Below, piece by piece: positions 39,375-47,873 of a DNA stretch of 64,000 nt (its first letter is position 1; each line of letters opens with the position of its first letter). The notes under the pieces are model-generated. The model saw only the letters and a list, made by a program, of their open reading frames with translations. It had not been told where the DNA came from and searched no databases. The stretch spans positions 36,939 through 100,938 of the forward strand of contig JALXWS010000007.1 of the NCBI GenBank assembly GCA_025144025.1. Reading direction: 5' to 3'. The DNA is from Corynebacterium sp. p3-SID1241 (lineage in GTDB: Bacteria > Actinomycetota > Actinomycetes > Mycobacteriales > Mycobacteriaceae). A program made the translations under genes and the position numbers.

Positions 39375-40997
39375 TTATAGCCCCAAGTTTAGGTCCCCGG
39401 CACGGTAGCGGGAGCCGGGGATGGCATCTATCAGCTGGCGGGTGTAATCGGTTTCCGGCTGTGCAAAGACTTGGGCTGTCGGCCCGGATTCCACTTGTTT
39501 GCCGCGGGAAAGCACGGAGACGGTATCGGAGATCTGGTTGACTACCGCGAGGTCGTGCGAGATGAAGATGTAGGTAAGCTCCAGCTCGCGCTGCAGCTCA
39601 TCAAGCAGGCGCAGGATCTGTGCCTGCACGGTGACATCGAGCGCGGACACGGCCTCATCGAGAACCACAAGTTCGGGCTCAATGATCATGGCGCGGGCAA
39701 TGGCCACACGCTGTCGCTGACCGCCGGAGAGCTCGGTGGGGCGGCGGGATGCCATCGAGGAATCTAGGGCCACCAAATCGAGGAATTCCCGTGCCTTCGC
39801 GCGGGCGCCGCGTTTGGAAGCGCTGGTGAAATTGCGCACCGGCTCGGCGATGGTATCGCCGATGCTAAAGCGCGGGTCGAGCGAGCCAAAGGGATTTTGG
39901 TAGACCATCTGGATGGAGCGGCGCAGCTCGCGGCGGCGTTTACCTCGGGCAGTGCTGATGTCTTCACCGGCCAAGCGAATGCTGCCGGAGGTCGGCGTAC
40001 TTAACAAGGAGATGGCACGCCCAGTCGTGGTCTTACCGGAGCCGGACTCGCCTACCAAGGCGTGGGTGGTGCCACGGGCGACGGAAAAGCTGATGTCATC
40101 CACGGCAGTAAAATCCCCGAAGCGTTGACTTAGCCCTTCCACTTCAAGCAAGGTTTCATGCTGTGCTGTCGCGGCGGCCCGCACCGGAGAGGCGGCCTGT
40201 GAGGGGGTAGGGGCGGTGAGCGAGGGGGCGTCGGCAAGCAGGCGCTTGGAGTAGGCATGCTGGGGATCGGTGAGGACGCGGGCAGCAACGCCAGACTCGC
40301 GGACGGTGCCCTTTTCCATCACCACGATGTTATTCGCGCGGTCGCCCGCCACGGCCAAATCATGGGTGATAAAGAGGATGCCCATGGTCAGCTCCTCGCG
40401 CATCTCATCAAGGAGATCCAAGATGATCTTCTGCACGGTGACATCGAGCGCAGACGTGGGTTCATCGGCGATGATGAGCTCCGGCTCCAAAGCCACAGCT
40501 GCGGCGATAAGCACGCGTTGCTTCATTCCGCCGGAAAGCTCATGCGGGTATTGGTGATAGCGGCGCTGCGGATCATCGATGCCCACGCGCTCCAAGAGCT
40601 CCAAGGCTCGCTTCTTGCGGGAGGCTTTATCACCCTGCGTGTGGATGGCCATGCCCTCTTCCACGGCGGCGCCGATGGTCTTGAGCGGGTTGAGCGAATT
40701 ATTCGGATCCTGCGGGATCAAACCAATGCGGCGGCCACGCAGCTCCCGCCACTGCTTTTGGGAATACTGAGTGACGTCGCGGCCATCGAAAGTAATGCTG
40801 CCAGAAACAATCGAGGCATTATCTGGCAGCAAGCCAATGGCGGCCATGGCGGAGGTGGACTTGCCGGAACCGGATTCGCCAACGATGGCGGTCATTTCAC
40901 CGGGGTTTACCTCGAGCTCAATGCCGCTTACCGCCTCCACCTCGCCTCGGGCGGTGCGGTACGTAATGGATAGATCACTAATGCTAAGCAGGGACAT
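39375..40997 (-). CDS. Oligopeptide-type ABC transporter, double ATP-binding protein
   Basis: 540 residues made of two fused ATPases of the DppD/DppF kind. The first has GESGSGKSTSAMA, HELSGGMKQRVLIAAA and LIIADEPTSALD. The second, from about residue 280, has GESGSGKTTTGRA, TELSGGQRQRVAIARA and LVVLDEAVSALD. A linker at about 255-280 (ADAPSLTAPTPSQAAS) joins them and contains one of the 15-base repeats. Its ATG overlaps the permease stop by one base (TAATG). It energises uptake through the two permeases encoded upstream. Confidence 0.94.
   Translation of the reverse strand: MSLLSISDLSITYRTARGEVEAVSGIELEVNPGEMTAIVGESGSGKSTSAMAAIGLLPDNASIVSGSITFDGRDVTQYSQKQWRELRGRRIGLIPQDPNNSLNPLKTIGAAVEEGMAIHTQGDKASRKKRALELLERVGIDDPQRRYHQYPHELSGGMKQRVLIAAAVALEPELIIADEPTSALDVTVQKIILDLLDEMREELTMGILFITHDLAVAGDRANNIVVMEKGTVRESGVAARVLTDPQHAYSKRLLADAPSLTAPTPSQAASPVRAAATAQHETLLEVEGLSQRFGDFTAVDDISFSVARGTTHALVGESGSGKTTTGRAISLLSTPTSGSIRLAGEDISTARGKRRRELRRSIQMVYQNPFGSLDPRFSIGDTIAEPVRNFTSASKRGARAKAREFLDLVALDSSMASRRPTELSGGQRQRVAIARAMIIEPELVVLDEAVSALDVTVQAQILRLLDELQRELELTYIFISHDLAVVNQISDTVSVLSRGKQVESGPTAQVFAQPETDYTRQLIDAIPGSRYRAGDLNLGL
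40225..40239. repeat. 15-base repeat GGGGCGTCGGCAAGC (2 of 4 exact copies)
   Basis: Lies inside the ATPase gene, in the inter-domain linker, where its complement encodes ADAP. The same residues are encoded by the copy at 61848, so coding constraint may explain some of the recurrence. Confidence 0.5.
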
Positions 40998-41809
40998 TAG
41001 GCCGCCTTTCGCAGTGTCTGGCTGAGGTGATTGGCCGCAAGGACCACGGCGACGATGACAATGCCAGGGGCGATGGTTAGCCAGCCGGCCGTGGCGATGT
41101 AGTCGCGCGATTCAGAGATGAGCAGGCCCCATTCCGGGGTTGGGGGCGGAGCGCCATAGCCTAGGAAGCCGAGGGTGGCTAGCTGCAAAATGGCCAGGCC
41201 GAATTGCAGGGCGGCTACGGCGAAAACCGCGGTGAGTGAATTGGGAAGAATATGGCGCACCAGCACCTGGAAGGAAGAACCGCCGGAGCCATAGGCGGCC
41301 TCAACGAAATCGGAGCCGGCGACACTGAGCACCTGGGAACGCGCGAGGCGCGCGAAGGTGGCCACGGAGGTAATACCAACCGCGATGGCGGCATTGAAGA
41401 TGCCGTGTCCGAGCACAATGATGACCGACAGCGAGAGCAACAGGCCGGGAATGGACAGCAGCACGTCCACGATGCGCATGATGACGGCATCGACCCAGCC
41501 GCGGCGCACTCCGGCGATAATGCCCAAGATGGTGCCGACGATGAGGCCGAAAAGTACGGCCAGCAGCGCGCCGAGTAGGGATTGACGCGCGCCGTAGACC
41601 ACACGGGTATAGAGATCGCGGCCGACAGCATCGGTGCCGAACCAATGCTGAAAGCTAGGTTGGAGCAGCGCCGTGGTGTCACCGCCCTGGTTCGGATCTT
41701 GGGAGGTAAACAGTTGCGGGAACAGCGCGCAAAGCACCGCCATGCCCAGCACAATAAGCGAGAGTATGGTGCCCGGGGTGAGCTTCAGCTGTGTGGATTT
41801 GAGCTTCAT
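40997..41809 (-). CDS. Oligopeptide-type ABC transporter permease (DppC-like)
   Basis: 270 residues with six membrane helices. FGTDAVGRDLYTRVVYGARQSL is the DppC/OppC hallmark after the first helix, and EAAYGSGGSSFQVLVRHILPNSL is the EAA loop contacting the ATPase. The N-terminal helix GTILSLIVLGMAVLCALFP is present. It overlaps the other permease by 4 bases and the ATPase by 1, so the whole operon is tightly coupled. Confidence 0.93.
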   Translation of the reverse strand: MKLKSTQLKLTPGTILSLIVLGMAVLCALFPQLFTSQDPNQGGDTTALLQPSFQHWFGTDAVGRDLYTRVVYGARQSLLGALLAVLFGLIVGTILGIIAGVRRGWVDAVIMRIVDVLLSIPGLLLSLSVIIVLGHGIFNAAIAVGITSVATFARLARSQVLSVAGSDFVEAAYGSGGSSFQVLVRHILPNSLTAVFAVAALQFGLAILQLATLGFLGYGAPPPTPEWGLLISESRDYIATAGWLTIAPGIVIVAVVLAANHLSQTLRKAA

Positions 41810-42810
41810 GCTTGGACCTTCTTCTCGTGCGTTGCATGGGTGTCGGTGGTGGTGGCAGCGGAGCTGCCAGATGCAGTGTCGTGCTCGCGCAGGCGCACGT
41901 CGAGCACTGGGTAGAGCAGGTCCACAATGAGATTTATGAGAACAAAGACGGTGGCGGCCAGCACCACAATGGCCAGCAGCACTGAGGTATCACGGTTGGC
42001 CACCGCATCTACGGTCAGCGCGCCGATGCCGTGGCGAGCAAAAACTGCTTCCGTAACCACGGAGCCGCCAACGAGCTCACCAAAGGTAAGGCCGGCCATG
42101 GTCAGCGCCGGCAGCAGCGCGTTGCGCAGGACGTTGCGCCACAACAACCAGGCACCGCTAGCACCTTTGGCACGCACCACCTGCACGAAGGACATACCCA
42201 TTACCTCATCGATGGAACGCAGCAGCACCTGCGCCAACGGCGCGGCTACAAAAATAGCGAGGGTGATTACCGGCAGGATGAGGTTCTGGGCGTCGCTCGC
42301 GCCAATAACCGGGACCCACCCCAAGCCAAAGGAAAAGATCTGGATCAAGATGATGCCGATCCAGAAGGTAGGCAGGGAAACCATCACGGAAGGCAGGCTG
42401 CGGAAGAAACTGCGCAACCAGGAAAATGGACCAAAGGTAGAGACAATTGCTACGAGGAAAGCTAGGGCCACGCCTACGAGGAACGCAAGGACGGCCAGCG
42501 CCAGCGTTGAGGGCAGGGCATCTGCCAGCATCTCCGATACGGCCGTACCGGTGGCAACGGAAAAGCCGAAATCACCGGTGAGGAACCCGCCGAGCGCGCT
42601 GAAGTAGCGGCTCAGGAGTGGCTCATCGGCGCCATAAACCTCGCGGATAGCGGCCAGCTGCTCGGCGTTGAGCCCCAAGTTGGGGTTGTCATAACGGGTC
42701 GCGACGGCGTCACCAGGCAGTGCCGCCAAAAGGATGAAAGAAAGGGTGAAGGTTGCCCAGATGACGAGCACGGCTTGGCCGATGCGCAGGGCAATAGTTT
42801 TCAGGCTCAT
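41806..42810 (-). CDS. Oligopeptide-type ABC transporter permease (DppB-like)
   Basis: 334 residues, six membrane helices. The first helix contains IGQAVLVIWATFTLSFILL, followed by PGDAVATRYDNPNLG and the EAA-type loop SFVQVVRAKGASGAWLLWRNVLRNALLP. A charged C-terminal tail of about 25 residues (SAATTTDTHATHEKKVQA) is unusual but harmless. It begins 4 bases after the binding-protein stop. Confidence 0.93.
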   Translation of the reverse strand: MSLKTIALRIGQAVLVIWATFTLSFILLAALPGDAVATRYDNPNLGLNAEQLAAIREVYGADEPLLSRYFSALGGFLTGDFGFSVATGTAVSEMLADALPSTLALAVLAFLVGVALAFLVAIVSTFGPFSWLRSFFRSLPSVMVSLPTFWIGIILIQIFSFGLGWVPVIGASDAQNLILPVITLAIFVAAPLAQVLLRSIDEVMGMSFVQVVRAKGASGAWLLWRNVLRNALLPALTMAGLTFGELVGGSVVTEAVFARHGIGALTVDAVANRDTSVLLAIVVLAATVFVLINLIVDLLYPVLDVRLREHDTASGSSAATTTDTHATHEKKVQA

Positions 42811-42813
42811 GGT

Positions 42814-44469
42814 TTAGTCCTCCCCTTCCGCGGGGTTGATATCTACCGCATAAAACGACGGGCGGCCGATGGCCTCGGTACTAAAGCCCTCGATATAAGG
42901 CTGGAAACCATAGACCTGCGGCTCTTCAAACATGGGCAAGATATAGGCCTGTTCGGACAAGTAGTCCTGCATGCGGCCAGTCATGGCCAAGCGCTCTTTT
43001 TCACTGCTGAGGTTGAAATAGTCCTCCACCAGCTTCTGCAGTTTCTCATCACCAAAGCTATCGGTCGCCTCGTCATAGTTGAGGAAAGAATTGCGCCCGC
43101 TGCCATCCAGCCACGTGGCCAAGGTATCCACGTTGGCACGGCCAGTCATGGTGTGGCGTACCTGCACGGTGTCTTGGTCTTTCATGGCCTTCTGCTGCGC
43201 GGAGCGGTCACCTGGGTTGAGGTTGGCCTCGATGCCGACGTTCTTCAACATCTCCTGAGCCTTGGTGAACATTTCTTTAGAGCGCGGCTGTGGGACGGCC
43301 TCATTGAAGGTGACAGAAAGGCGCTTGCCGTCCTTTTCGCGAATGCCATCTTCGCCTGGGCGCCAGCCGGCCTCATCGAGCAGGCGCTTAGATTCTTCTG
43401 GATCGAAGGCATAGTTCGCGGACTGCTCCTTATAACCAATAGCCGTCTTGGCCAGGATCGACGTGCCCTTGGGGTAGGAATCAGAAAAGAGGGTATCCAG
43501 GATATTATCCCGGTCGATGGCGTGAATGATGGCTTGGCGCACACGCTTATCCGCCAAGAGCGGGTGGCGGAAGTGGAAGTGGAAGCTATTATTCACGCCT
43601 CGGGTGGGCGCTGCGAAAATCTGCAGGTTTTGATCCTTCAGGTGCTTCTCATCGGGAGCTTCGATCTGGCGCGCGATATCGGACTGGCCGGCTACAAGCG
43701 AGCCCACGCGCACGGAATCTTCGGCTGCGAGCACGATATTGATACCCTCAATATCGGCTGGGCCCTGGTGGTCCTTGCGGGCAGGGGGCGCCCAGTCATA
43801 ATCCTCGCGCTTCTTGAGCACCAGCTTGGTGCCCAGCTCTTCTTCCTCAATGACGAAGGGGCCCGAACCGGAAATCGCGGTCGCGTTGCCCGGCGCGAAG
43901 CCGGTGTCATCCAAATCCAGGGTGGCATTAGAAAGCAGGCCCTGGTTCATCACGGAGGTGGACTGCGGGAAGCCTGGGGAAGGCTCGCTGAAGTAGAACT
44001 TCACCGTGTAGTCATCGATGACCTCAGACTTTTCATAGTTGGGCAGCTGCTCCGATGGAGTGAGCATGCGGCCCTCATCGCCTAAGGCGTAGAGGTCATA
44101 GTTCTTCTTCACGTTCGCGGCATCTAGGCGGGAGCCATCGGAGTAGGTCACGCCTTTGCGAATCTTGAAGGTGAACTCGGTGTTATCTTTATTTGCCTTG
44201 GGCAACTCCTCTGCAATCCACGGGTGCAGCCCGAGGGTATCCGGGTCCTGCCAAAGCAGACGGTCCGTGATGTTATTGAGCACACCACCATTGGGGTAAT
44301 AACCGCCGGAGGGCGGATAGAGGTTGTTGAACATATTGGGCTCGACATAGGTGACCATGCCATCTTCCGCGGCGTGGGTAGTAGTAGCGCACGAGGTTAG
44401 CGAGAAAGCTAGCGCGCTGCTGGCCAGGACCGCGGCCGCAGGCCGCAGGAGCCGAGAAAGTTGCTTCAT
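42814..44469 (-). CDS. Substrate-binding lipoprotein of the oligopeptide-type ABC transporter
   Basis: 551-residue family 5 solute-binding protein. The signal peptide MKQLSRLLRPAAAVLASSAL ends in a lipobox LTSC (about residues 24-27). The family pattern follows: ITDRLLWQDPDTLGLHPWIA, then FTFKIRKGVTYSDGSRLDAANVK and RQAIIHAIDRDNILDTLF. It resembles the KPN_01854-type binding proteins known beside CMD/AhpD-like genes. It is the first gene of the operon. The start at 44469 gives the proper signal peptide, while the longer reading frame does not. Two McbR-like boxes lie upstream. Confidence 0.92.
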   Translation of the reverse strand: MKQLSRLLRPAAAVLASSALAFSLTSCATTTHAAEDGMVTYVEPNMFNNLYPPSGGYYPNGGVLNNITDRLLWQDPDTLGLHPWIAEELPKANKDNTEFTFKIRKGVTYSDGSRLDAANVKKNYDLYALGDEGRMLTPSEQLPNYEKSEVIDDYTVKFYFSEPSPGFPQSTSVMNQGLLSNATLDLDDTGFAPGNATAISGSGPFVIEEEELGTKLVLKKREDYDWAPPARKDHQGPADIEGINIVLAAEDSVRVGSLVAGQSDIARQIEAPDEKHLKDQNLQIFAAPTRGVNNSFHFHFRHPLLADKRVRQAIIHAIDRDNILDTLFSDSYPKGTSILAKTAIGYKEQSANYAFDPEESKRLLDEAGWRPGEDGIREKDGKRLSVTFNEAVPQPRSKEMFTKAQEMLKNVGIEANLNPGDRSAQQKAMKDQDTVQVRHTMTGRANVDTLATWLDGSGRNSFLNYDEATDSFGDEKLQKLVEDYFNLSSEKERLAMTGRMQDYLSEQAYILPMFEEPQVYGFQPYIEGFSTEAIGRPSFYAVDINPAEGED

Positions 44470-44537
44470 AAAAGCTCGAGTTCCTTTAAGTCTAAAGTAG
44501 TACTTGCCCATTAGACCACACTCCTTCCCCCAAATAC

Positions 44538-44553
44538 AAGACCGGACGGTCTA
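44538..44553. promoter_or_regulatory. McbR-like box 1 (AAGAC-N6-GTCTA)
   Basis: AAGACCGGACGGTCTA matches 9 of 10 defined bases of the McbR consensus TAGAC-N6-GTCTA. McbR is the TetR-type repressor of sulfur metabolism in corynebacteria. The box lies 69-84 bases before the binding-protein gene. Confidence 0.6.
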
Positions 44554-44593
44554 CCTTTTTACCTGGCAAAACAATAGTTCATAAATCCCCTGA

Positions 44594-44609
44594 TAGACCT
44601 CCTGGTCTA
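44594..44609. promoter_or_regulatory. McbR-like box 2 (TAGAC-N6-GTCTA), exact consensus
   Basis: TAGACCTCCTGGTCTA matches the McbR consensus exactly. It lies 63-78 bases before the FAD-binding gene and 56 bases centre to centre from box 1, between two divergent genes. It could control both. Confidence 0.7.
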
Positions 44610-44671
44610 TTTTATTCTTACTACCGGGTCCGATGATCCTGAAAAAGCCTGAATGTGGCACGATAGGAAGC

Positions 44672-46540
44672 ATGCCTACTCCAGCTATCGCGATCGTCGG
44701 TATGGGCCCGCGCGGCATTTCCATTCTGGAACGCCTCTCCGCCCGCATGGACGATTCCAGCAACCCCATTGCCGTCCACCTCATTGATGACGCCCAGCAT
44801 GGCGCCGGCCGCATTTGGGAAACGGATCAAACCAAGACCTTATGCATGAATACTCGCGCCGGCGCGGTCACCCTCTTTACCGAGCCCGACTCCACCGTGG
44901 ATGCCCCCGTGCTCGAAGGCCCCATTCAGTACGAGTGGATTAAGCTCCTGCGCGGCGATGGCGATACTGTCCCCGCGGCCAAGCGCGAGCTTTTTGAGCA
45001 GCATCCTCCGGCCGCACATATTGCGGAGGACTACCGCGAGGAGCTTGTCGCCACCCGCCCGGAGTCAAATCCTTCCCGCGCACTGTATGGCGAGTACCTG
45101 CGCTGGGTTTATGACGTGGTCATTGCACGTCTGCCTAAGAGTATTTCCACCGTGAATCACTTCAGCCGGTTGGAGACCATCAAAGAGGACGGTCACCAAG
45201 ACGTCCTCCACCTAGCCGATGGCTCCGAGGTGCGCGCCGATGCCACGGTACTGGCCTATGGCTGGATGATTCCGGAATATAACGAGCAAGAAAAGCAGTT
45301 GGCCGCTTCCGGTTTGAACTGGATCACCCCTAATAACCCGGTAGAGCAAGACTATGCGGCCATTCCCGGCGGCGAGGACGTGCTGGTGCGCGGGCTAGGC
45401 ATGGGCTTTTATGACATCATGGCGCTGACCACCATCGAGCGCGGTGGCAAATTCGTGGAGGATCCTTCCGCGCGCTCCGGCCTACGCTATGAGCCTTGCG
45501 GGCAGGAGCCCAATTTCATCATTTCCTCTGGCCGCGGCTACCCCTACCACCCCAAGTCCGAGTATGGCGAGTTGCCGCCTACCATGCCGCGCCGCCGCCT
45601 GAAGAAGGTCATTGCGGAGCTCAGTGGCGCCCAGGACATCGACTTTGACGCCCAGGTTTGGCCCGCCATCGCGCGCGATAGCTACGAGGCTTATATCACC
45701 ACCTTGGAGCGCGTGCGCCCGGATTCCCTCCTGCGCCCGCGCGCGGAAATCCTCGAGACCATCGATGCCACCGCCCCGGAAGGGCTGGGCGCGGCCATTG
45801 CACCCATGGTCACCGAGCCATGGGACATGAACGATCTCATGTACCAGATTGCCGGGTTTACCGGGGACATCGATGAGCTCACCGAGCACATTGCCCAGTC
45901 CATGGAAGGTGATATCCGGGAGGCCGCCGCCGGCCATGACTCTCCCATCAAGGCCGCGCTTTGGTCGCTATCGCAATCGCGCAAGCCGGCCTCCATCCTT
46001 GGCGCAGAGGGCCGCTACACCCGCGAGTCCCGCACCGGCCGCTACAGTCAGGTCATGTCCTTTGGCCAGATGATCGGCTCCGGCCCACCACTCTTCCGCG
46101 TGCGCCAGTTGCTCGCGCTTGTCGACTCCGGCTTGGCCCACTTCCTAGGCGATCACCCCACCGTGTCCATCGAGGCCGATCACTTCACTCTGATCTCCGG
46201 CCCGCGCTCCGCTTCTGCGCCCACGCTTGTCGACGCCTTTATGCATCGCCCCGATATCCGTACCGCCGGCGATGCCATGACGCGCTGCTTGGTGGATTCC
46301 GCCCGCGTGCGCCCCTTCCCCGATCACGGCCGACCCACCGGCTCCCCAGAGACCGATGGGGCTACCCGCCGCACCGTTCACCCGAACGGCGAGCTGGATG
46401 CACGCCTGCACATCGTGGGCATACCCACCTATTCCCAGTGGCCGGATACCACCATTTCCCCCATGCCGGGAACCGACCCACTCATGTTGCAGGAAACCGA
46501 CAAGACCGCCGGTTCCCTCCTCGCCGTGGTGCGCTCCTAG
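44672..46540 (+). CDS. FAD/NAD(P)-binding protein, YdhS/lycopene-cyclase-like
   Basis: 622 residues. The N-terminal dinucleotide-binding motif is IAIVGMGPRGISILERL (PF13454-type). Further parts are AGRIWETDQTKTLCMNTRAG, VLAYGWMIPEYNEQE and DVLVRGLGMGFYDIMALTT. The latter is a second glycine-rich motif as found in two-dinucleotide flavoproteins. The fold suggests a flavin-dependent monooxygenase or oxidoreductase. The start at 44672 (MPTPAIAIVG) is supported by AGGAAG upstream. It is divergent from the peptide-type ABC operon and shares its regulatory region. Confidence 0.85.
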   Translation: MPTPAIAIVGMGPRGISILERLSARMDDSSNPIAVHLIDDAQHGAGRIWETDQTKTLCMNTRAGAVTLFTEPDSTVDAPVLEGPIQYEWIKLLRGDGDTVPAAKRELFEQHPPAAHIAEDYREELVATRPESNPSRALYGEYLRWVYDVVIARLPKSISTVNHFSRLETIKEDGHQDVLHLADGSEVRADATVLAYGWMIPEYNEQEKQLAASGLNWITPNNPVEQDYAAIPGGEDVLVRGLGMGFYDIMALTTIERGGKFVEDPSARSGLRYEPCGQEPNFIISSGRGYPYHPKSEYGELPPTMPRRRLKKVIAELSGAQDIDFDAQVWPAIARDSYEAYITTLERVRPDSLLRPRAEILETIDATAPEGLGAAIAPMVTEPWDMNDLMYQIAGFTGDIDELTEHIAQSMEGDIREAAAGHDSPIKAALWSLSQSRKPASILGAEGRYTRESRTGRYSQVMSFGQMIGSGPPLFRVRQLLALVDSGLAHFLGDHPTVSIEADHFTLISGPRSASAPTLVDAFMHRPDIRTAGDAMTRCLVDSARVRPFPDHGRPTGSPETDGATRRTVHPNGELDARLHIVGIPTYSQWPDTTISPMPGTDPLMLQETDKTAGSLLAVVRS

Positions 46541-46573
46541 CCACCACCTGCGCTATGGGCCAAGGGCCGAGGC

Positions 46574-47731
46574 CTATAGCACGTCGAGGGCCTGCTCCAA
46601 GTCTGCGAGCAGGTCATCGATGTCTTCAATGCCGATGGAGATGCGCACCATATCCTCCGGCGGCACCAGCTCGGACCCTTCCGCGGATACGTGAGTCATA
46701 TTTTTTGGGTGCTCGATGAGCGATTCCACCCCACCCAACGATTCCGCTAGACAGATTAGCCGCGTATTGAGACAGATCTGCTTGGCATGCTCCACGCTAT
46801 GGAAGCGAACGGACATCATGCCGCCAAAGCCACGCATCTGCTGTGCTGCCAGCTCATGGCCCGGATGGTCCTTGAGCCCGGGGTAGAGCACCTGCTTAAC
46901 CTCGGGGCGGCCTTGCAAAAATTCTGCTACCTTCTGTGCATTGGCGCAGTGGCGGTCCATGCGCACCGACAAAGTCTTGATGCCGCGGGCGGTAAGGTAG
47001 GCGTCGAAAGGCGAGCTCACCGCGCCCACATTGCCCTGGAAGTAGAGCAGGCGCTCGTCCACGTGGGCGTCATTAGTAACCACCGCACCACCGAGCACAT
47101 CGGAATGACCGCCTAAGTACTTGGTGGTCGAGTGCAGCACATGGTCCGCGCCAAGTTCCAGCGGGTTTTGCAGGTAAGGCGTGGCAAAAGTATTGTCTAC
47201 CAGCACCTGCGCGTTTCCCTTAATCTTGGCCACCGCGGCAATATCGGTGATATTTAGCGCCGGATTGGTGGGTGTTTCCAGCCAAATGAGCTTGGTATTG
47301 TCTTTGACCGCGTCTGCAACCGCGGCGGTATCGCTGGTGTTGACGATGGACATCTCCACGCCCCACTCGGTGAAATCATTAAGCAGGCGGTAGGACCCGC
47401 CGTAGGCATCATTGCCTAAAATGACGTGATCTCCCGGGCGCACCAGGATGCGAATCAAGGTATCGGCAGCGGCCATGCCGGAAGAAAACACGCGGGCGTA
47501 TTTGGCACCTTCAAGCGCGGCAAGCGTGCGCTCGAGCGAGCGCACGGTGGGGTTGGCCACGCGGCCGTATTCAAAGCCGCCGCGCAGCTGTGCCAAGCCA
47601 TCTTGTGCGAACGTGGTCGATGCATAGATCGGTACATTAATGGAGCCCATGTGCGGGTCTGGGTGGTAGCCGCCATAGATGGAACGGGACGTAAAGCCTT
47701 CGGCCAGGTTCTGCGTGCTGCGTTCAGTCAT
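46574..47731 (-). CDS. metB: Cystathionine gamma-synthase
   Basis: 385-residue PLP enzyme joining O-acyl-homoserine and cysteine to cystathionine in methionine synthesis. The family core is IYASTTFAQDGLAQLRGGFEYGR, ARVFSSGMAAADTLIRIL and LVDNTFATPYLQNPLELGAD. The PLP lysine is in DHVLHSTTKYLGGHSDV. The start at 47731 (MTERSTQNLAEG) is the conserved one; 32 upstream residues are not. A partial McbR-like box stands just upstream, in agreement with McbR control of methionine genes. Confidence 0.95.
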   Translation of the reverse strand: MTERSTQNLAEGFTSRSIYGGYHPDPHMGSINVPIYASTTFAQDGLAQLRGGFEYGRVANPTVRSLERTLAALEGAKYARVFSSGMAAADTLIRILVRPGDHVILGNDAYGGSYRLLNDFTEWGVEMSIVNTSDTAAVADAVKDNTKLIWLETPTNPALNITDIAAVAKIKGNAQVLVDNTFATPYLQNPLELGADHVLHSTTKYLGGHSDVLGGAVVTNDAHVDERLLYFQGNVGAVSSPFDAYLTARGIKTLSVRMDRHCANAQKVAEFLQGRPEVKQVLYPGLKDHPGHELAAQQMRGFGGMMSVRFHSVEHAKQICLNTRLICLAESLGGVESLIEHPKNMTHVSAEGSELVPPEDMVRISIGIEDIDDLLADLEQALDVL

Positions 47732-47743
47732 AGCACCACAGTC

Positions 47744-47759
47744 TAGACTAAGCTGTTCA
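47744..47759. promoter_or_regulatory. Imperfect McbR-like box upstream of metB
   Basis: TAGACTAAGCTGTTCA matches 8 of 10 consensus positions. It overlaps the perfect palindrome AGTCTAGACT (47740-47749). It is only 13-28 bases before the start codon, so it would act by blocking the promoter or early transcript. Confidence 0.4.
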
Positions 47760-47873
47760 TTTCCTACGGAGAGATGGGTATTTATTTTCACAGTCCCTAC
47801 CCTGGAACTCATCGCGCATTCAGGCACACCCCTTACAATGGGCGCGGTTCATATTGTCCACGACTAAGAAAGA

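Noticed and set aside
42775-44085. 436-residue open frame on the plus strand
   Set aside because: Antisense to the binding-protein gene, whose signal peptide and family motifs are clear; no independent support.
44539-44608. DasR/NagR-type operator (GGTCTAGACC) for the GntR gene
   Set aside because: The half-sites are in the opposite order (AGACC-N4-GGTCT). The McbR consensus fits better.
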